64,000 nt of DNA, taken from positions 407,438 to 471,437 of the forward strand of contig NZ_CP128988.1 in NCBI RefSeq assembly GCF_030406045.1, written 5' to 3'. The notes under the pieces were generated by a model. That model ran no database searches. It worked only from the letters and a program-made list of their open reading frames with translations, and was not told the origin of the DNA. The DNA is from Thiohalobacter sp. IOR34. GTDB lineage: Bacteria > Pseudomonadota > Gammaproteobacteria > Thiohalobacterales > Thiohalobacteraceae. The translations under genes and the position numbers were made by a program. Positions 35,280-48,302 of this stretch are shown in pieces (within the stretch, counting starts at the first letter, position 1; every line of letters starts with the position of its first letter).

Positions 35280-36452
35280 GTGTGGTTTCACGTGATTCAC
35301 GCCGCTCTGGCACGCAAAAGTCTCCTCGTTCTGGGGTTGCTCGCCGTGGCGCTGCTGCTGGTTTTCACCCGGCCCCGGCCCGAGGCGCCCCTCACGCCGC
35401 CGTTGCCGCCGCGGGTGGTGCTGACGGTGGTGCAGCCGGTCGATCTGCAACCGATGGAGCGGATCAGTGGCCGCCTGCAGCCGGCGCGGCGCGTCACGCT
35501 GCGCTTCGAGGTGGCCGGCCGGCTGCGTTCGCGGGCGGTGGAGCCCGGAGACAGGGTGGCTGCCGATGGCATCCTCCTGCAGCTCGATGACGGCGACTAT
35601 CGCGATGCCCTGGCCGAGGCCCGCGCCCTGCTGAGTCTGGAGCAGGCCGGCATCGAGCGGGACCGGCGGCTGCTGGAGCTGGCCGAGCGCAATGCCCGCT
35701 TGCAGGCGGCCGAGGTGGAACGGCTGCAGGCGCTCGGCCGCAAGTCGCTGGTGGCGGCCTCCAGGCTGGACGATGCCCGCATCCGCCTGGCGCAGCTGGA
35801 GGCGGAACAGGCGCGGCTGCGCTACAGCGTGGGCAGTGCCGCGGCGCGCCTCGCCCAGCGGCGGGCGGCGGTGGCCCGGGCCGAGCGCGACCTGGCACGC
35901 TGCACCCTGCGGGCACCCTTTGCCGGCACCGTCAACAGCGTGGCGCTGGAGGTCGGTGACTACGTCAGTCCCGGTGGTCCGGCACTGGAGCTGGTCGACG
36001 CCAGGGCGCTCGACTTCTACACCGAGGTCCGCGGCGAGGTGGCGCGCGGCCTGCGGCTGGGCGACACGGTCGAGCTGGAACTCGACGGCAGGCGGTTGCG
36101 CGGTCGGGTCCAGGCCCTGCAGCCGGATCCCGATCCGCAGACCTTCACCCATGCGCTGCGGGTGCGGATCGAGGCCGACCGCATCCGGCCGGGCGACTGG
36201 GCCCGCGCCGAGCTGGCCCTGCCGCCCCTGCACGCTGTGCTCAGCGTGCCGGTGACCGCGGTGCTGCACGAGGAGGGTGCGAGCTATGTGTTCCGCCTCG
36301 ACGGCGACCGCCTGCGGCGCATCCGCGTCGAGCCCGGCCCGCGCATCGGTGACCGCCAGGTGTTGCGCGGCGGGGTGACGGCGGGTGACCGGGTGGTGGC
36401 GCGCGACGTGGCGGCGCTCAGCGATGGGCTGCGGGTCAGCGTCGCAGACTGA
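35280..36452 (+). CDS. RND efflux membrane-fusion protein
   Basis: About 390 residues from a GTG at 35280; a GTG at 35292 is also possible and no strong ribosome-binding site decides. N-terminal membrane anchor (LLVLGLLAVALLLVF), biotinyl-lipoyl halves (RFEVAGRLRSRAVEPGDRV and CTLRAPFAGTVNSVALEVGD) flanking a long coiled-coil hairpin (residues about 110-210), and a beta-barrel. It forms a pump with the RND permease that starts 4 bases after its stop. No outer-membrane factor gene is adjacent. Substrate unknown. Confidence 0.92.
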   Translation: MWFHVIHAALARKSLLVLGLLAVALLLVFTRPRPEAPLTPPLPPRVVLTVVQPVDLQPMERISGRLQPARRVTLRFEVAGRLRSRAVEPGDRVAADGILLQLDDGDYRDALAEARALLSLEQAGIERDRRLLELAERNARLQAAEVERLQALGRKSLVAASRLDDARIRLAQLEAEQARLRYSVGSAAARLAQRRAAVARAERDLARCTLRAPFAGTVNSVALEVGDYVSPGGPALELVDARALDFYTEVRGEVARGLRLGDTVELELDGRRLRGRVQALQPDPDPQTFTHALRVRIEADRIRPGDWARAELALPPLHAVLSVPVTAVLHEEGASYVFRLDGDRLRRIRVEPGPRIGDRQVLRGGVTAGDRVVARDVAALSDGLRVSVAD

Positions 36453-36455
36453 AGC

Positions 36456-39400
36456 ATGTTCCTGATCCGCTACTCCATCGGGCATCCGCTGATCACCAAC
36501 CTGCTGCTGGTGCTGGTACTGGTGGTCGGCGTGCTGTCCTGGAACGCCATGCCCCAGGAGATGTTCCCGCTGGTCGAGAAGGACATGGTGAGCATCACCA
36601 CGCTGTTTTCGGGCGCCTCACCGGAGGAGGTCGAGCAGCAGGTGACCCTGCCCATCGAGGAGGCCTTCGACAACATGCCGGACATCGACGTGATGACTTC
36701 GCTGAGCAGCGAGGGCAAGTCGGTGGTGACCCTCAAGCTGAAACCGGGCAGCAACGTCGATGAATTCATGCGCGATGCGCAGAGCGCGCTGGATCAGATC
36801 AGCGATCTGCCGGAGGAGGCGGAGAAACCGGAACTGCTGCGGCTGGAGACGCGTTTCCCGGTGATCAGCATGAGCCTCTATGGCGAGGTGGCGCGCGGCT
36901 ATCTCTACCAGGTGGCGGATCACATCAAGCAGCGCATGCTGGCAGTGCCCGGGGTGGCCTCGGTGGGGGTTGCCGGTGACCGGGAGTGGGAACTCTGGGT
37001 GCAGGTCGATCCGCAGCGGCTGGCGGCCAGCCGGGTGTCGCTGGGCCAGGTGCGGCGTGCGCTGCGGGACAATCTGCGCGATCTGCCGGGCGGCTCGCTC
37101 AAGGCGCGCGAGGGCGACATCCTGCTGCGTGGCATGGGGGTGCCGCCCGAACCGGAGGCCATCGGCCGGATCCCGGTGCGCAGCAACCCGCAGGGCGGCG
37201 TGCTGACCCTCGGCGAACTGGCGGAGATCGGCCTGCGCCTGGAGGAGGCCAGGACCCTGGGGCGCTTCAACGGCAAGCCCTCGGTCAATCTCACCGTGAC
37301 CAAGACCGCCGATGCCTCCACCATTCGCGTCTCGGAGCGGATCCGTGCCCTGGCCGCGGGCCTGCGTGGCGAACTGCCACCGTCATTGCAGGTGGGACTG
37401 TTCAGCGATCTCTCGGTGTACGTCAAGACCCGCCTGGAAACGGTCAAGTCCTCCGGTGCCATGGGTCTGGCACTGCTGCTGCTGTCGCTCTACCTGTTTC
37501 TCAATTTCCGCATCGCGCTGATCACCGCCATGGGCATCCCGGTCTCCTTCCTGATCGCGGTGATCGGCATCCACTATCTCGGCTATACCATCAACATGGT
37601 GTCGCTGTTCGCCTTCCTGATCGCCCTCGGTTTGATCGTCGACGATGCCATCATCGTCAACGAGAACATCTACCGGCATCTGGAGAACGGGGCGACAGCC
37701 CGGCTGGCGGCGGAGCAGGGGGCACGCGAGGTGTTCTGGCCGGTGGTCGCCTCGACCGCCACCACCATCGCCGCCTTCCTGCCGATGTTCGCCATCGGTG
37801 GCACCATGGGCGCCTTTATCGCGGTGATCCCGGTCGTGGTGACGGCGGCCCTGCTCGGTTCGCTGTGGGAGGCCTTCGGGGTCTTGCCCTCCCATGCCAA
37901 CGACCTGCTGCGGCTGAAGCCGGCTGCCGACCGGCGCCGCGGCCGCATCGACTGGCAGGCCTGGCTGCAGCGCTATCTGCGCCTGCTGGGCTGGGCGGTG
38001 CACAACCGCTACTTCGTGGTCCTGCTCTCGGTCAGCCTGCTGCTCCTGACCCTGGCCTTCGCCGTCACCCGGGTGCCCTTCAACCTGTTCGGCCACGTCG
38101 ACATCGGCCAGTTCTTCATCAATGCCGAGGCGCCCAATACCTACAGCCTGGAGGAGAGCGCCCGGCTGGCCGCGCAGATGGAGCAGATCGTGCTCGATAC
38201 CCTGGACGAGGACGAGCTGGACACCCTGCTCACCAACGTCGGCGTGGCCCTGATCGATTTCAACCGCTCGCGGCTCGGCAGCCGCTACATCCAGTTGATC
38301 ATCGATCTGAAACGGCCCCGCCCGCAGGGCTTCATCGAGCGCTATATCACACCGCTGATCAACCTGCGCCTTGGCAGTGAGGGCACCCGGGAACGTTCCA
38401 CCGAGGCGATCATCAACGCCCTGCGCGAGCGCCTGCAGCGTCTGCCCGGCCTGCAGCGCATGTCCATCCTGCGTCCCCAGGGTGGGCCGGCCGGCTCCGA
38501 CATCGAAGTCGGTGTGCTGGGCGAGGACATCGACCAGCTGCGTGTCCGCGCCCAGGAGATCCGCGACTATCTGCGACGCCTTCCCGGGGTGCACGACGTG
38601 CGCCAGGATCTGGATGTCGGCAAGCTCGAATACCAGTACCGGCTCAACGACCGCGGTCGCCAGCTGGGTCTGACTCAGAGCCAGCTCGCCGAGGTGGTGC
38701 GCACCGGTTACCTGGGCAGCGAGGTGGTCCAGGTGACCTATGGCGACAGCCGTATCCCGGTGCGGCTGATCTATCCCGATGGGGTGCGTCACGATGCCGC
38801 CCTGGCACGCCTGCCGCTGGTGCTGGACGATGGCCGGCTGCTGTACCTGGGCACGGTCGCTGATATCCGTGTCGGCCGGGCGCTGAACAGCATCAACCGC
38901 CGCGACGGTCAGCGCCTGGCCACGGTCAGTGCCGAGGTGGACACCGAGGTGACCACGGCCATCGAGGTGAGCGAGCAGCTGCGTCAGGCCTTCCCCGGAC
39001 TGATGCGCCCCGATGCCGGGGTGCGGCTGCTGTTTCTCGGCGAGAAGAAGGAGGCGGCCGATTCCATGGCCGATGCCAAGCGTGCCCTGCTGATCTCGCT
39101 GGTGATCATCTTCCTGATCCTGGCCGCCCTGTTCAATTCCCTGCTCGATCCACTGGTGGTGATGTTCGCCATCCCCTTCGGTGCCATCGGCGTGGTGGTG
39201 GGTCATCTGCTGTTCGGCTTCAATCTGCAGTTCCTGTCGGTCATCGGCTTTCTCGCCCTGACCGGCATCGTGGTCAACGATTCGCTGATCCTGGTCGATT
39301 TCGTCAAGCGCCGGCGCCAGGCCGGGCAGGCACGCATCGAGGCGGTGCTGGAGGCGGGGCGGGTGCGTATTCGCCCCATCCTGTTGACCACGGTGACCAC

Positions 39401-39608
39401 CTTCCTCGGCATCTCGCCGCTGATCTTCTTCGCCACCGGGCAGACCGCTTTCCTGTCGCCGATGGCGGTCAGTCTGGGCTTTGGCCTGCTGTTCGCCACC
39501 GCTCTGGTGTTGGTCGGCATCCCCTGTTTCTATCTCGTCGCCGATGATCTGCGCCAGTGGCTGCGCAGCCGTTTCGTCCGGTCGGCATCTGGCAACGCAC
39601 CCCGTTGA
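36456..39608 (+). CDS. RND-family efflux permease
   Basis: 1050 residues, the standard length for AcrB/MexB-like and related RND pumps. N-terminal helix HPLITNLLLVLVLVVGVLSW, large periplasmic loops, and the TM4 proton-relay motif LGLIVDDAIIVNENIYRHL. A second-half counterpart is GIVVNDSLILVDFVKRRR. The sequence resembles the HAE1-like, multidrug/envelope-lipid group rather than CusA-type metal pumps; a substrate cannot be named. It pairs with the preceding fusion protein. The pair sits between lptD and amgK, which are neighbours in Pseudomonas. Confidence 0.93.
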   Translation: MFLIRYSIGHPLITNLLLVLVLVVGVLSWNAMPQEMFPLVEKDMVSITTLFSGASPEEVEQQVTLPIEEAFDNMPDIDVMTSLSSEGKSVVTLKLKPGSNVDEFMRDAQSALDQISDLPEEAEKPELLRLETRFPVISMSLYGEVARGYLYQVADHIKQRMLAVPGVASVGVAGDREWELWVQVDPQRLAASRVSLGQVRRALRDNLRDLPGGSLKAREGDILLRGMGVPPEPEAIGRIPVRSNPQGGVLTLGELAEIGLRLEEARTLGRFNGKPSVNLTVTKTADASTIRVSERIRALAAGLRGELPPSLQVGLFSDLSVYVKTRLETVKSSGAMGLALLLLSLYLFLNFRIALITAMGIPVSFLIAVIGIHYLGYTINMVSLFAFLIALGLIVDDAIIVNENIYRHLENGATARLAAEQGAREVFWPVVASTATTIAAFLPMFAIGGTMGAFIAVIPVVVTAALLGSLWEAFGVLPSHANDLLRLKPAADRRRGRIDWQAWLQRYLRLLGWAVHNRYFVVLLSVSLLLLTLAFAVTRVPFNLFGHVDIGQFFINAEAPNTYSLEESARLAAQMEQIVLDTLDEDELDTLLTNVGVALIDFNRSRLGSRYIQLIIDLKRPRPQGFIERYITPLINLRLGSEGTRERSTEAIINALRERLQRLPGLQRMSILRPQGGPAGSDIEVGVLGEDIDQLRVRAQEIRDYLRRLPGVHDVRQDLDVGKLEYQYRLNDRGRQLGLTQSQLAEVVRTGYLGSEVVQVTYGDSRIPVRLIYPDGVRHDAALARLPLVLDDGRLLYLGTVADIRVGRALNSINRRDGQRLATVSAEVDTEVTTAIEVSEQLRQAFPGLMRPDAGVRLLFLGEKKEAADSMADAKRALLISLVIIFLILAALFNSLLDPLVVMFAIPFGAIGVVVGHLLFGFNLQFLSVIGFLALTGIVVNDSLILVDFVKRRRQAGQARIEAVLEAGRVRIRPILLTTVTTFLGISPLIFFATGQTAFLSPMAVSLGFGLLFATALVLVGIPCFYLVADDLRQWLRSRFVRSASGNAPR

Positions 39609-40547
39609 GGAGAGAAAGTTGGATACACGCATGCAACTGATGCAGGACTGGCTGAGCGAGGTTCTCGGCAGTTCCGGCTTCGAACTGAGCCCGGCCTCGG
39701 CCGACGCCAGCTTCCGGCGCTATTTCCGGGTCCGCCATCCGGGCGGCAGCCATATCGTCATGGATGCGCCGCCGGAGAAGGAAGACGTGCGGCCCTTCGT
39801 GGCGGTGGCGGAACGGCTGCGCGAGATCGGCGTGCATGTTCCCCAGATCCATGCGCGGGACGAGGCGCGCGGCCTGCTGCTGCTGGACGATCTGGGGGAG
39901 TGCAGCTATCTGTCGGCGCTCGATGCGGGTAGCGTCGAACGCCTCTATGGCGATGCCCTCGGTACCCTGGCGGTGATCCAGGCCTGCGGGCCACGGGGCG
40001 ACGAGCTGCCGGCCTATGACCGCCGGCTGCTGCTGGAGGAGATGGGCCTGTTCCGCGACTGGCTGCTCGGCCGCCAGCTCGGCATCGAACTCGGTGCCGA
40101 GGATGCGCAGCGCCTGGAGGCGAGCTTCGAGCGCCTGGCCGGGGTGGCGCTCGAACAGCCGCAGGTCTGCGTCCACCGCGACTTCCATTCCCGCAACCTG
40201 ATGGTCACCGAGCGGCACAATCCGGGGGTGCTGGACTTCCAGGATGCGGTGATCGGCCCCGTCACCTATGACCTGGTCTCGCTGCTGCGCGACTGCTATA
40301 TCGCCTGGCCGCGGCAGCAGGTCGAGGACTGGGCGTTCGGCTACCGCGAACTGGCCTGTCAGTCCGGGGTGCTGCACGAAGACGAGGTGGACGAAGCGAC
40401 TTTCCTGCGCTGGTTCGACTGGATGGGGGTGCAGCGGCATCTCAAGGCGGCGGGCATCTTCGCCCGCCTCGGTCTGCGTGACGCCAAGCCGGGCTATCTG
40501 GCGGATATCCCGCGCACCCTCGGTTACGTGGCCGAGGTGGCGCCGGC

Positions 40548-42227
<1,680 letters not shown>

Positions 42228-42285
42228 GGGCTGTCCGTTCCGCTCTCCGGCCGGGGTTCATGACCGCATGCTGGCACCTGGTTCC

Positions 42286-43194
42286 TCATCTGCGTGCCAG
42301 GGGAGCGGGAGATTCGTGTTGTTGCCCGTCGCCGGCCAGGGGCAGCAGCTGATAGCGGCGGGCCACGACGCGCATAGCCTTGCCATGCTGGACCTCATGG
42401 ATGGCGCGCAGCACGGCCGCGGAAGGTGAGTGGTCGGTGACCGCCGACAGTTGCCGGAAGAAGGGATAGTCGTGCGTCTTCAGGTTCTCGGCCGTTGGTT
42501 CAAAACCGTCGATGCGCAGCGGGCGGACCCGGCTCTGCGGACCAAAGTCCCAGGTCGAGCCGATGTGGCCGATGGCGGAGGGGAAGGCCGACACCCGCTT
42601 GACCATCTCCGCGGCGCTGGAGGCATTGAGGCGTTGCTCGCGGAAGTCCCGGTCGCTGGGCAGGATGGTCTTCCAGTGTCCGGGCCGTTTCTTGCAGTGC
42701 AGACGGGTGACCACGGCGATGGCCTGGTCACGCCCTCCCACCTCCTTCCAGTTGGTGATCTCGCCGCGGAAGATGGCGCGCACCTGGGCGCTGCTCAGCC
42801 CGGTCACTGGGTTGTCCTCGTTGACCAGGATGAGGATGGGCTCCAGGGCGATGGGATAGAGAACCAGGCCCTTCTCGGCCAGCTCCTCCTTGGACAGCGG
42901 GCAACAGACGAAGCCGAAGGTCTGATGTTCGGGGCTGTTCTGGCGGGCCAGCTTGATGCCGGCCTTGCAACCCAGGCCGAGGCCGGAGTTCAGGCCATGC
43001 AGATCGAAGCGCCGACCGGTGATGCGTTCCAGGTCGGGTTTCAGGGCGTCGAAGATGACCCAGGCGAAATGGGCGCCGGCACCGGTGATGACCGAATCGC
43101 TTGCAGCGGCTTTTGCGGCGAACGTGTGCAAGGGATTGGCAAGCAGCAGCAGGGCGGCGAGCAGGGTCTTGAACTGGCGGTATCCGAGTGGCAT
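42286..43194 (-). CDS. PstS-like periplasmic substrate-binding protein
   Basis: 302 residues from the ATG whose first base is 43194 (MPLGYRQFKTLLAALLLLAN). A signal peptide is followed by a type II binding-protein fold with the phosphate-binding-like GAGAHFAW and the hinge segment SSAQVRAIFRGEITNWKEVGG. No ABC transporter genes are near. Paired upstream of a diguanylate cyclase on the same strand, it probably acts as a ligand sensor for that cyclase rather than in transport. Ligand (phosphate or other anion) unknown. Confidence 0.82.
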   Translation of the reverse strand: MPLGYRQFKTLLAALLLLANPLHTFAAKAAASDSVITGAGAHFAWVIFDALKPDLERITGRRFDLHGLNSGLGLGCKAGIKLARQNSPEHQTFGFVCCPLSKEELAEKGLVLYPIALEPILILVNEDNPVTGLSSAQVRAIFRGEITNWKEVGGRDQAIAVVTRLHCKKRPGHWKTILPSDRDFREQRLNASSAAEMVKRVSAFPSAIGHIGSTWDFGPQSRVRPLRIDGFEPTAENLKTHDYPFFRQLSAVTDHSPSAAVLRAIHEVQHGKAMRVVARRYQLLPLAGDGQQHESPAPLARR

Positions 43195-43400
43195 GTTCGT
43201 CTTGTCTCCACTGTCATGGTTGGCCCGGCTGGCAGTGGGAGGAGCCGGGAGTTCTCCAGCTGTATCGGTTGCCAGCGGTGGATATTGAACCACAAGCGGC
43301 ATCAAGAACGGCCCCGAGACGCCGATAGGCGGGATAGGGAAGCCCGGTTGCCGCCCGGAGACACAGCTGGCACCGTGAATGGATAGAGGAAGATAAGATT

Positions 43401-43619
43401 ATGAAGTTGAAGAAGAACATAGGGCCGATGGACCAGATCCTGCGTATCGGGATCAGCAGTTTTCTCATCTATATTACATTGATCGACACGACTTTCATCG
43501 CCGATCCCGTCAGTTCCGGGCTGTTTGCCTTTCTGGGTGTCGGCAACCTCATCGTTGCCCTCATCCGTTTCTGTCCGCTGTATGCCCTGGTAGGGATCAA
43601 CACCTGCAGGCTGAGCTGA
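43401..43619 (+). CDS. DUF2892 small membrane protein
   Basis: 72 residues. KLKKNIGPMDQILRIGISS, two short hydrophobic helices and the C-terminal RFCPLYALVGINTC motif are typical of DUF2892 (YgaP C-terminal-like) inner-membrane proteins. Function unknown; family members often accompany rhodanese or sulfur genes, not seen here. Divergent from the binding-protein gene across 206 bases in which I see no further feature; 136 bases precede the EAL gene. Confidence 0.85.
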   Translation: MKLKKNIGPMDQILRIGISSFLIYITLIDTTFIADPVSSGLFAFLGVGNLIVALIRFCPLYALVGINTCRLS

Positions 43620-43755
43620 AGCACGCTGCCGGTCAGGCGGGATTGAAACGGGGCGTCGAGATGTTGATCCGCGAGAGGCATGGTTGCGCCGCAAGGTCCG
43701 GCGGCCAGCGCCAGCCGCCGCCTGACATCCTGTCCTGGGGAGGTGGCTGAAGGCG

Positions 43756-45681
43756 ATGCGGCTCGTTACCCAGATCCTGCTCGCCGTGGTAGGCATCACC
43801 GTGCTGTCCCAGCTCGCCTTCGCCTATATGGCCTATCTGATGATGGCCGATTCGGAGCGCCAGTTCCGCAGCGAGGTACTGGCCCACGAGGTGCGGGAAC
43901 TGACCGAGGGGGTGGCTGTACCGCTGGCCATCGGAGACGGGGCGGAGGAGGCTCTGGAACGGATCCGCCAGCAGTTCGCGCCGGCATCCATCCTGGCGAT
44001 GCTGGTTGGCAAGGGGGAAGTGCTGGCCATGACCGGTCCCGGCAAGGATACCCTCGATGCGGAGCTGTTCGGCAGGTTGCGCCATGAGGCGGAGCAGGCA
44101 CAGTCGCTGCGCCAGGGTGAGGTCAGCCTGGGTGGCAGACGCCTCTACTGGGTGGCGATGCCAATGACCGCCCTGCCCTATCATCTGCTCATGCTGTCTC
44201 CCGAGGACGGTTTCCATTTCGAAACGGGTGCCTTGTTGAGCAGCCGCCTTATCGCCACCGGCCTGATCGTCACCTGGTGCGCGGTCTGGGTGGCCATGGT
44301 CCTGGCCTCGCTGATCAGCCGGCGCCTGAAGGAGAAGAATGCGGCGCTCCGCCATCAAATGACCCATGATCCACTCACCGGCTTGCCCAACCGCGCCCTG
44401 CTGCAGGAACGCCTGAGCGAGCTGCTGGCCCCGTCGACGGACATCCACTCCCTCGCGCTGCTGGTCGTCAACATCAACGGCTTCAGGGAGATCAACGATA
44501 CCCTGGGGCATCACTTCGGTGACATGCTGCTGCTGGAGGTCGGTGCCCGGCTGCGTGACATGCTGTCCGATCAGGAAGCGGTGGCGCGACTCGGTGCCGA
44601 TGAGTTTGCCATCCTGCTGCCGGATGCCACGGAAACCGCGGCCTGCGAAATGGCGGAGGCGATCCTCCGTGAACTGCACAATCCGATCACGGTCAGCGAG
44701 GTGGACGTCGCGGTCAGCGTGCGTATCGGCATCGCCCTCTATCCACAGCATGTCGACGACATTGGGGCACTGGTCCGCTACGCCGATGTGGCGGAGGGAC
44801 AGGCCAAGCAGAAGGCTTGCCATTACGTGGTCTACGACGGTGCCGATGACCGCTTCAGCGTGCGCCGCCTGAGCCTGGGCGCCGGTCTGCGGCGTGCCAT
44901 CGAGCGTAACGAACTGGTTCTGCATTATCAGCCGAAGATCGCCCTGGCTTCGGGGCGGGTGACAGGCCTGGAGGCCCTGGTCCGCTGGGAGCATCCGGAA
45001 CTGGGGCGGGTCGCACCGGACGAGTTCATCACCCTGGCCGAACAGACCGGGGCCATCAATGCCATCACCGATTGGGTGCTGGAGGAGTCGCTGCGCTTCC
45101 TGAACGGCCTGCGGACCGAGGGCGGGCGGCTGGGTGTGGCGGTGAACATCTCCACCCACAGCCTGCACGATCCGTCTTTTCCCGAGCACGTACGCGCGAC
45201 CTTGCAACGCCTGGAGCTTCCCGGCGAGTGCCTGTGCCTGGAGATCACCGAGAGCGCCATGATGCAGGACATCACCCAGGCGCGGGACGTGCTGCAGCTG
45301 CTGCACGACATGGGGGTGCATATCTCGATCGACGACTTCGGCACCGGTTTTTCCTCCTTTGCCTATCTGGCCAGGCTGCCGGTCGATGAACTCAAGATCG
45401 ACCGCAGTTTCGTGAGCGAACTGCCCTATCATCGCAACGACCAGGTGCTGGTGTCCTCGATCGTGGAGATGGCCCACAAGCTGGGTTATGCAGTTGTGGC
45501 CGAGGGGGTCGAGGACATCACCACCCTCAAGCTGCTGGAAGGGCTGGGCTGCGACACCGCGCAGGGCTATTTCATCAGCCGGCCGCTGCCCGGGGCCGAG
45601 CTGGGTCGCTGGCTGACGGCAACCGAGGGCGAGCTCGGGGCGACGGATCGGCTGCTGCAGGAGCCGGGTGGCGGGTGTTAG
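43756..45681 (+). CDS. GGDEF-EAL protein, probable c-di-GMP phosphodiesterase
   Basis: 641 residues. Two N-terminal helices (residues 5-27 and about 172-192) bracket a periplasmic domain. A GGDEF domain (about 205-365) has a degenerate active site, GADEF in VARLGADEFAILL, so cyclase activity is unlikely. The EAL domain (about 375-625) keeps GLEALVRWEHPE, ISIDDFGTGFSSFAYL, LKIDRSFV and VVAEGVED, i.e. all metal and catalytic residues, so c-di-GMP hydrolysis is expected. It may oppose the cyclase at 40.5-42.2 kb. Its TAG stop is the first three bases of element D3. Confidence 0.93.
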   Translation: MRLVTQILLAVVGITVLSQLAFAYMAYLMMADSERQFRSEVLAHEVRELTEGVAVPLAIGDGAEEALERIRQQFAPASILAMLVGKGEVLAMTGPGKDTLDAELFGRLRHEAEQAQSLRQGEVSLGGRRLYWVAMPMTALPYHLLMLSPEDGFHFETGALLSSRLIATGLIVTWCAVWVAMVLASLISRRLKEKNAALRHQMTHDPLTGLPNRALLQERLSELLAPSTDIHSLALLVVNINGFREINDTLGHHFGDMLLLEVGARLRDMLSDQEAVARLGADEFAILLPDATETAACEMAEAILRELHNPITVSEVDVAVSVRIGIALYPQHVDDIGALVRYADVAEGQAKQKACHYVVYDGADDRFSVRRLSLGAGLRRAIERNELVLHYQPKIALASGRVTGLEALVRWEHPELGRVAPDEFITLAEQTGAINAITDWVLEESLRFLNGLRTEGGRLGVAVNISTHSLHDPSFPEHVRATLQRLELPGECLCLEITESAMMQDITQARDVLQLLHDMGVHISIDDFGTGFSSFAYLARLPVDELKIDRSFVSELPYHRNDQVLVSSIVEMAHKLGYAVVAEGVEDITTLKLLEGLGCDTAQGYFISRPLPGAELGRWLTATEGELGATDRLLQEPGGGC

Positions 45682-45928
45682 CCCGGATATTGCGCCAAGG
45701 ATTCGATGCTCAGGGCGAGGCTGGCAAGGCAGCCTGGCCGATCGTCCAGAAAGTCATAGCCGTTGCCATGGCTTGAGGAGGATCACCCAGGATGCGCAGC
45801 CAGTGTTGGCCTGACATCGAACAGGCACAAACCGTAACCCGCCCAAGGGGCCCTTCATGGCCATATCGTCCCTGGATTACAGCACGAACCCCCTTCATGC
45901 GCGCCGCCTTCGTGCAATATCCGGGCTA
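45679..45928. mobile_element. Family D MITE-like element (copy D3)
   Basis: 250 bp from TAGCCCGGATATTGCGCC to GTGCAATATCCGGGCTA, followed by GG. Its interior aligns inverted with D2 (shared TCGAACAGGCACAAAccgtaac block at about 45817) and with the right part of D1. The left end forms the stop codon of the EAL gene. A 62-codon minus-strand frame inside shows no transposase motif. With the REP pair at 45948-46020 it fills the 455-base gap before murU. Confidence 0.75.
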
Positions 45929-45929
45929 G

Positions 45930-46817
<888 letters not shown>

Positions 46818-46819
46818 GC

Positions 46820-48253
46820 ATGGGCGAGGAGATCCGCGACAGCCATTTCACGGCGCAGGATCTGGTCCTGTTCCGGGAGCGGCTGGCGGCGGAGACCGGG
46901 CGGCTGCGCCGGTTCTTCGAACAGCATGCCTTGTCCACGCGTGACGGGATCGGCGGCTACGAGCTGGAGGCCTGGCTGGTCGATGCCGGACAGCGTCCCG
47001 CGCCATGCAATGCGGAATTCCTGGAACGCCTCAGGGATCCGCTGGTGGTTCCGGAGCTGGCCCGCTTCAACGTCGAACTGAACAGCCAGCCCCGGCCGCT
47101 GCAGAGCGATGCCCTGGCGCGCATGCAGGACGAGCTGCAGGCCACCTGGGACCGCTGCCGCCGTTGTGCCGACGAGATGGGGTTGGGCATGGTGATGATC
47201 GGCATCCTCCCCACCCTCGAGGAAGGCCAGCTCGGGCTGGGGAGCATGTCCGGGCTGAGCCGCTATCGGGCGCTGAACGAGCAGGTGCTGGCGCAGCGCG
47301 GCGGTCGTCCGCTGCGGCTGGACATCCTCGGCGAGGATCACCTGCGTGCCGAGCACCAGGACGTGATGCTGGAGTCGGCCACCACTTCCTTCCAGATTCA
47401 TCTGCAGGCGGCACCGCAGCGGGCGGTGCGCCTGTACAATGCCGCGCAGATCCTTTCCGCGCCGATGGTGGCGGCCTGCGCCAATTCCCCCTTCCTGTTC
47501 GGTCATGAGCTGTGGGACGAGACTCGCATCCCTCTGTTCGAGCAGGCCGTGGAGGTCGGTGGCTATGCCGGGGCTGCCCAGGGTCCGGTGCAGCGGGTCA
47601 GCTTTGGCAGTGGCTATGCGCGGGACAGTCTGTTCGAGTGTTTCGAGGAGAACCTGCTGCACTTCCCGGTACTGTTGCCGGTCCTGTTCGAGAGGGACGA
47701 TCCGAGCCTGCCCCATCTGCGCCTGCACAACGGCACCATCTGGCGCTGGAACCGGCCGCTGCTCGGTTTCGACGCCGATGGTACGCCGCATCTGCGCATC
47801 GAGCACCGGGTAGTGCCGAGTGGCCCCTCGGTGGTGGATACCCTGGCCAATGCGGCCTTCTTCTTCGGGCTGATGAAACACTACGCTGAGTGTCCAGAGC
47901 CCCCGGAGCGGCAGCTCGACTTCCCGCGGGCGCGGGACAATTTCTATCGCGCCGCGCGCCACGGCCTGGAGGCTCAGGTCGAGTGGCTGGACGGGCGCAA
48001 GGGACGGATGCAGTCGCTGTTGCTGAAGCGCCTGATCCCGGAGGCACGGCAGGGGCTGGCACGGCTGCAGCTGGATGCGGCGGACATCGAGTTCTATCTC
48101 GGCAGCATCGAGGCCCGGGTCGCCAATGCCTGCAACGGCGCTGCCTGGCAGCGCGCCTGGGTGGCACGGCATGGCCGCGACTGGGTGGGGCTGACCGCGG
48201 CCTACCGCGAACGCCAGGACAGCGGCCGGCCGGTCCACGAGTGGGACATCTGA
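46820..48253 (+). CDS. Glutamate-cysteine ligase-like (GCS2 superfamily) protein
   Basis: 477 residues from the ATG at 46820, two bases after the murU stop. Segments GIGGYELEAWLVD, ARFNVELNSQPRPL and TTSFQIHLQAAP correspond to the ATP/metal and amino-acid binding strands of the GCS2/carboxylate-amine ligase superfamily. A role in forming gamma-glutamylcysteine or another gamma-glutamyl compound is possible; many such genes in Chromatiales-like bacteria are annotated as glutamate-cysteine ligase, but I cannot assign the substrate. Confidence 0.78.
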   Translation: MGEEIRDSHFTAQDLVLFRERLAAETGRLRRFFEQHALSTRDGIGGYELEAWLVDAGQRPAPCNAEFLERLRDPLVVPELARFNVELNSQPRPLQSDALARMQDELQATWDRCRRCADEMGLGMVMIGILPTLEEGQLGLGSMSGLSRYRALNEQVLAQRGGRPLRLDILGEDHLRAEHQDVMLESATTSFQIHLQAAPQRAVRLYNAAQILSAPMVAACANSPFLFGHELWDETRIPLFEQAVEVGGYAGAAQGPVQRVSFGSGYARDSLFECFEENLLHFPVLLPVLFERDDPSLPHLRLHNGTIWRWNRPLLGFDADGTPHLRIEHRVVPSGPSVVDTLANAAFFFGLMKHYAECPEPPERQLDFPRARDNFYRAARHGLEAQVEWLDGRKGRMQSLLLKRLIPEARQGLARLQLDAADIEFYLGSIEARVANACNGAAWQRAWVARHGRDWVGLTAAYRERQDSGRPVHEWDI

Positions 48254-48302
48254 GTCAGGCGCGAGCCGACCGGCCGTGTCCACGAGTTCGTCTGTTTCGG
48301 GA

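Noticed and set aside
43195-43400. c-di-GMP riboswitch between the binding-protein and DUF2892 genes
   Set aside because: GC-rich pairing is possible, but none of the conserved GEMM core strings are present.
45710-45898. 62-residue frame inside element D3 as a transposase remnant
   Set aside because: No DDE or helix-turn-helix pattern visible and the frame is not preserved in D2.
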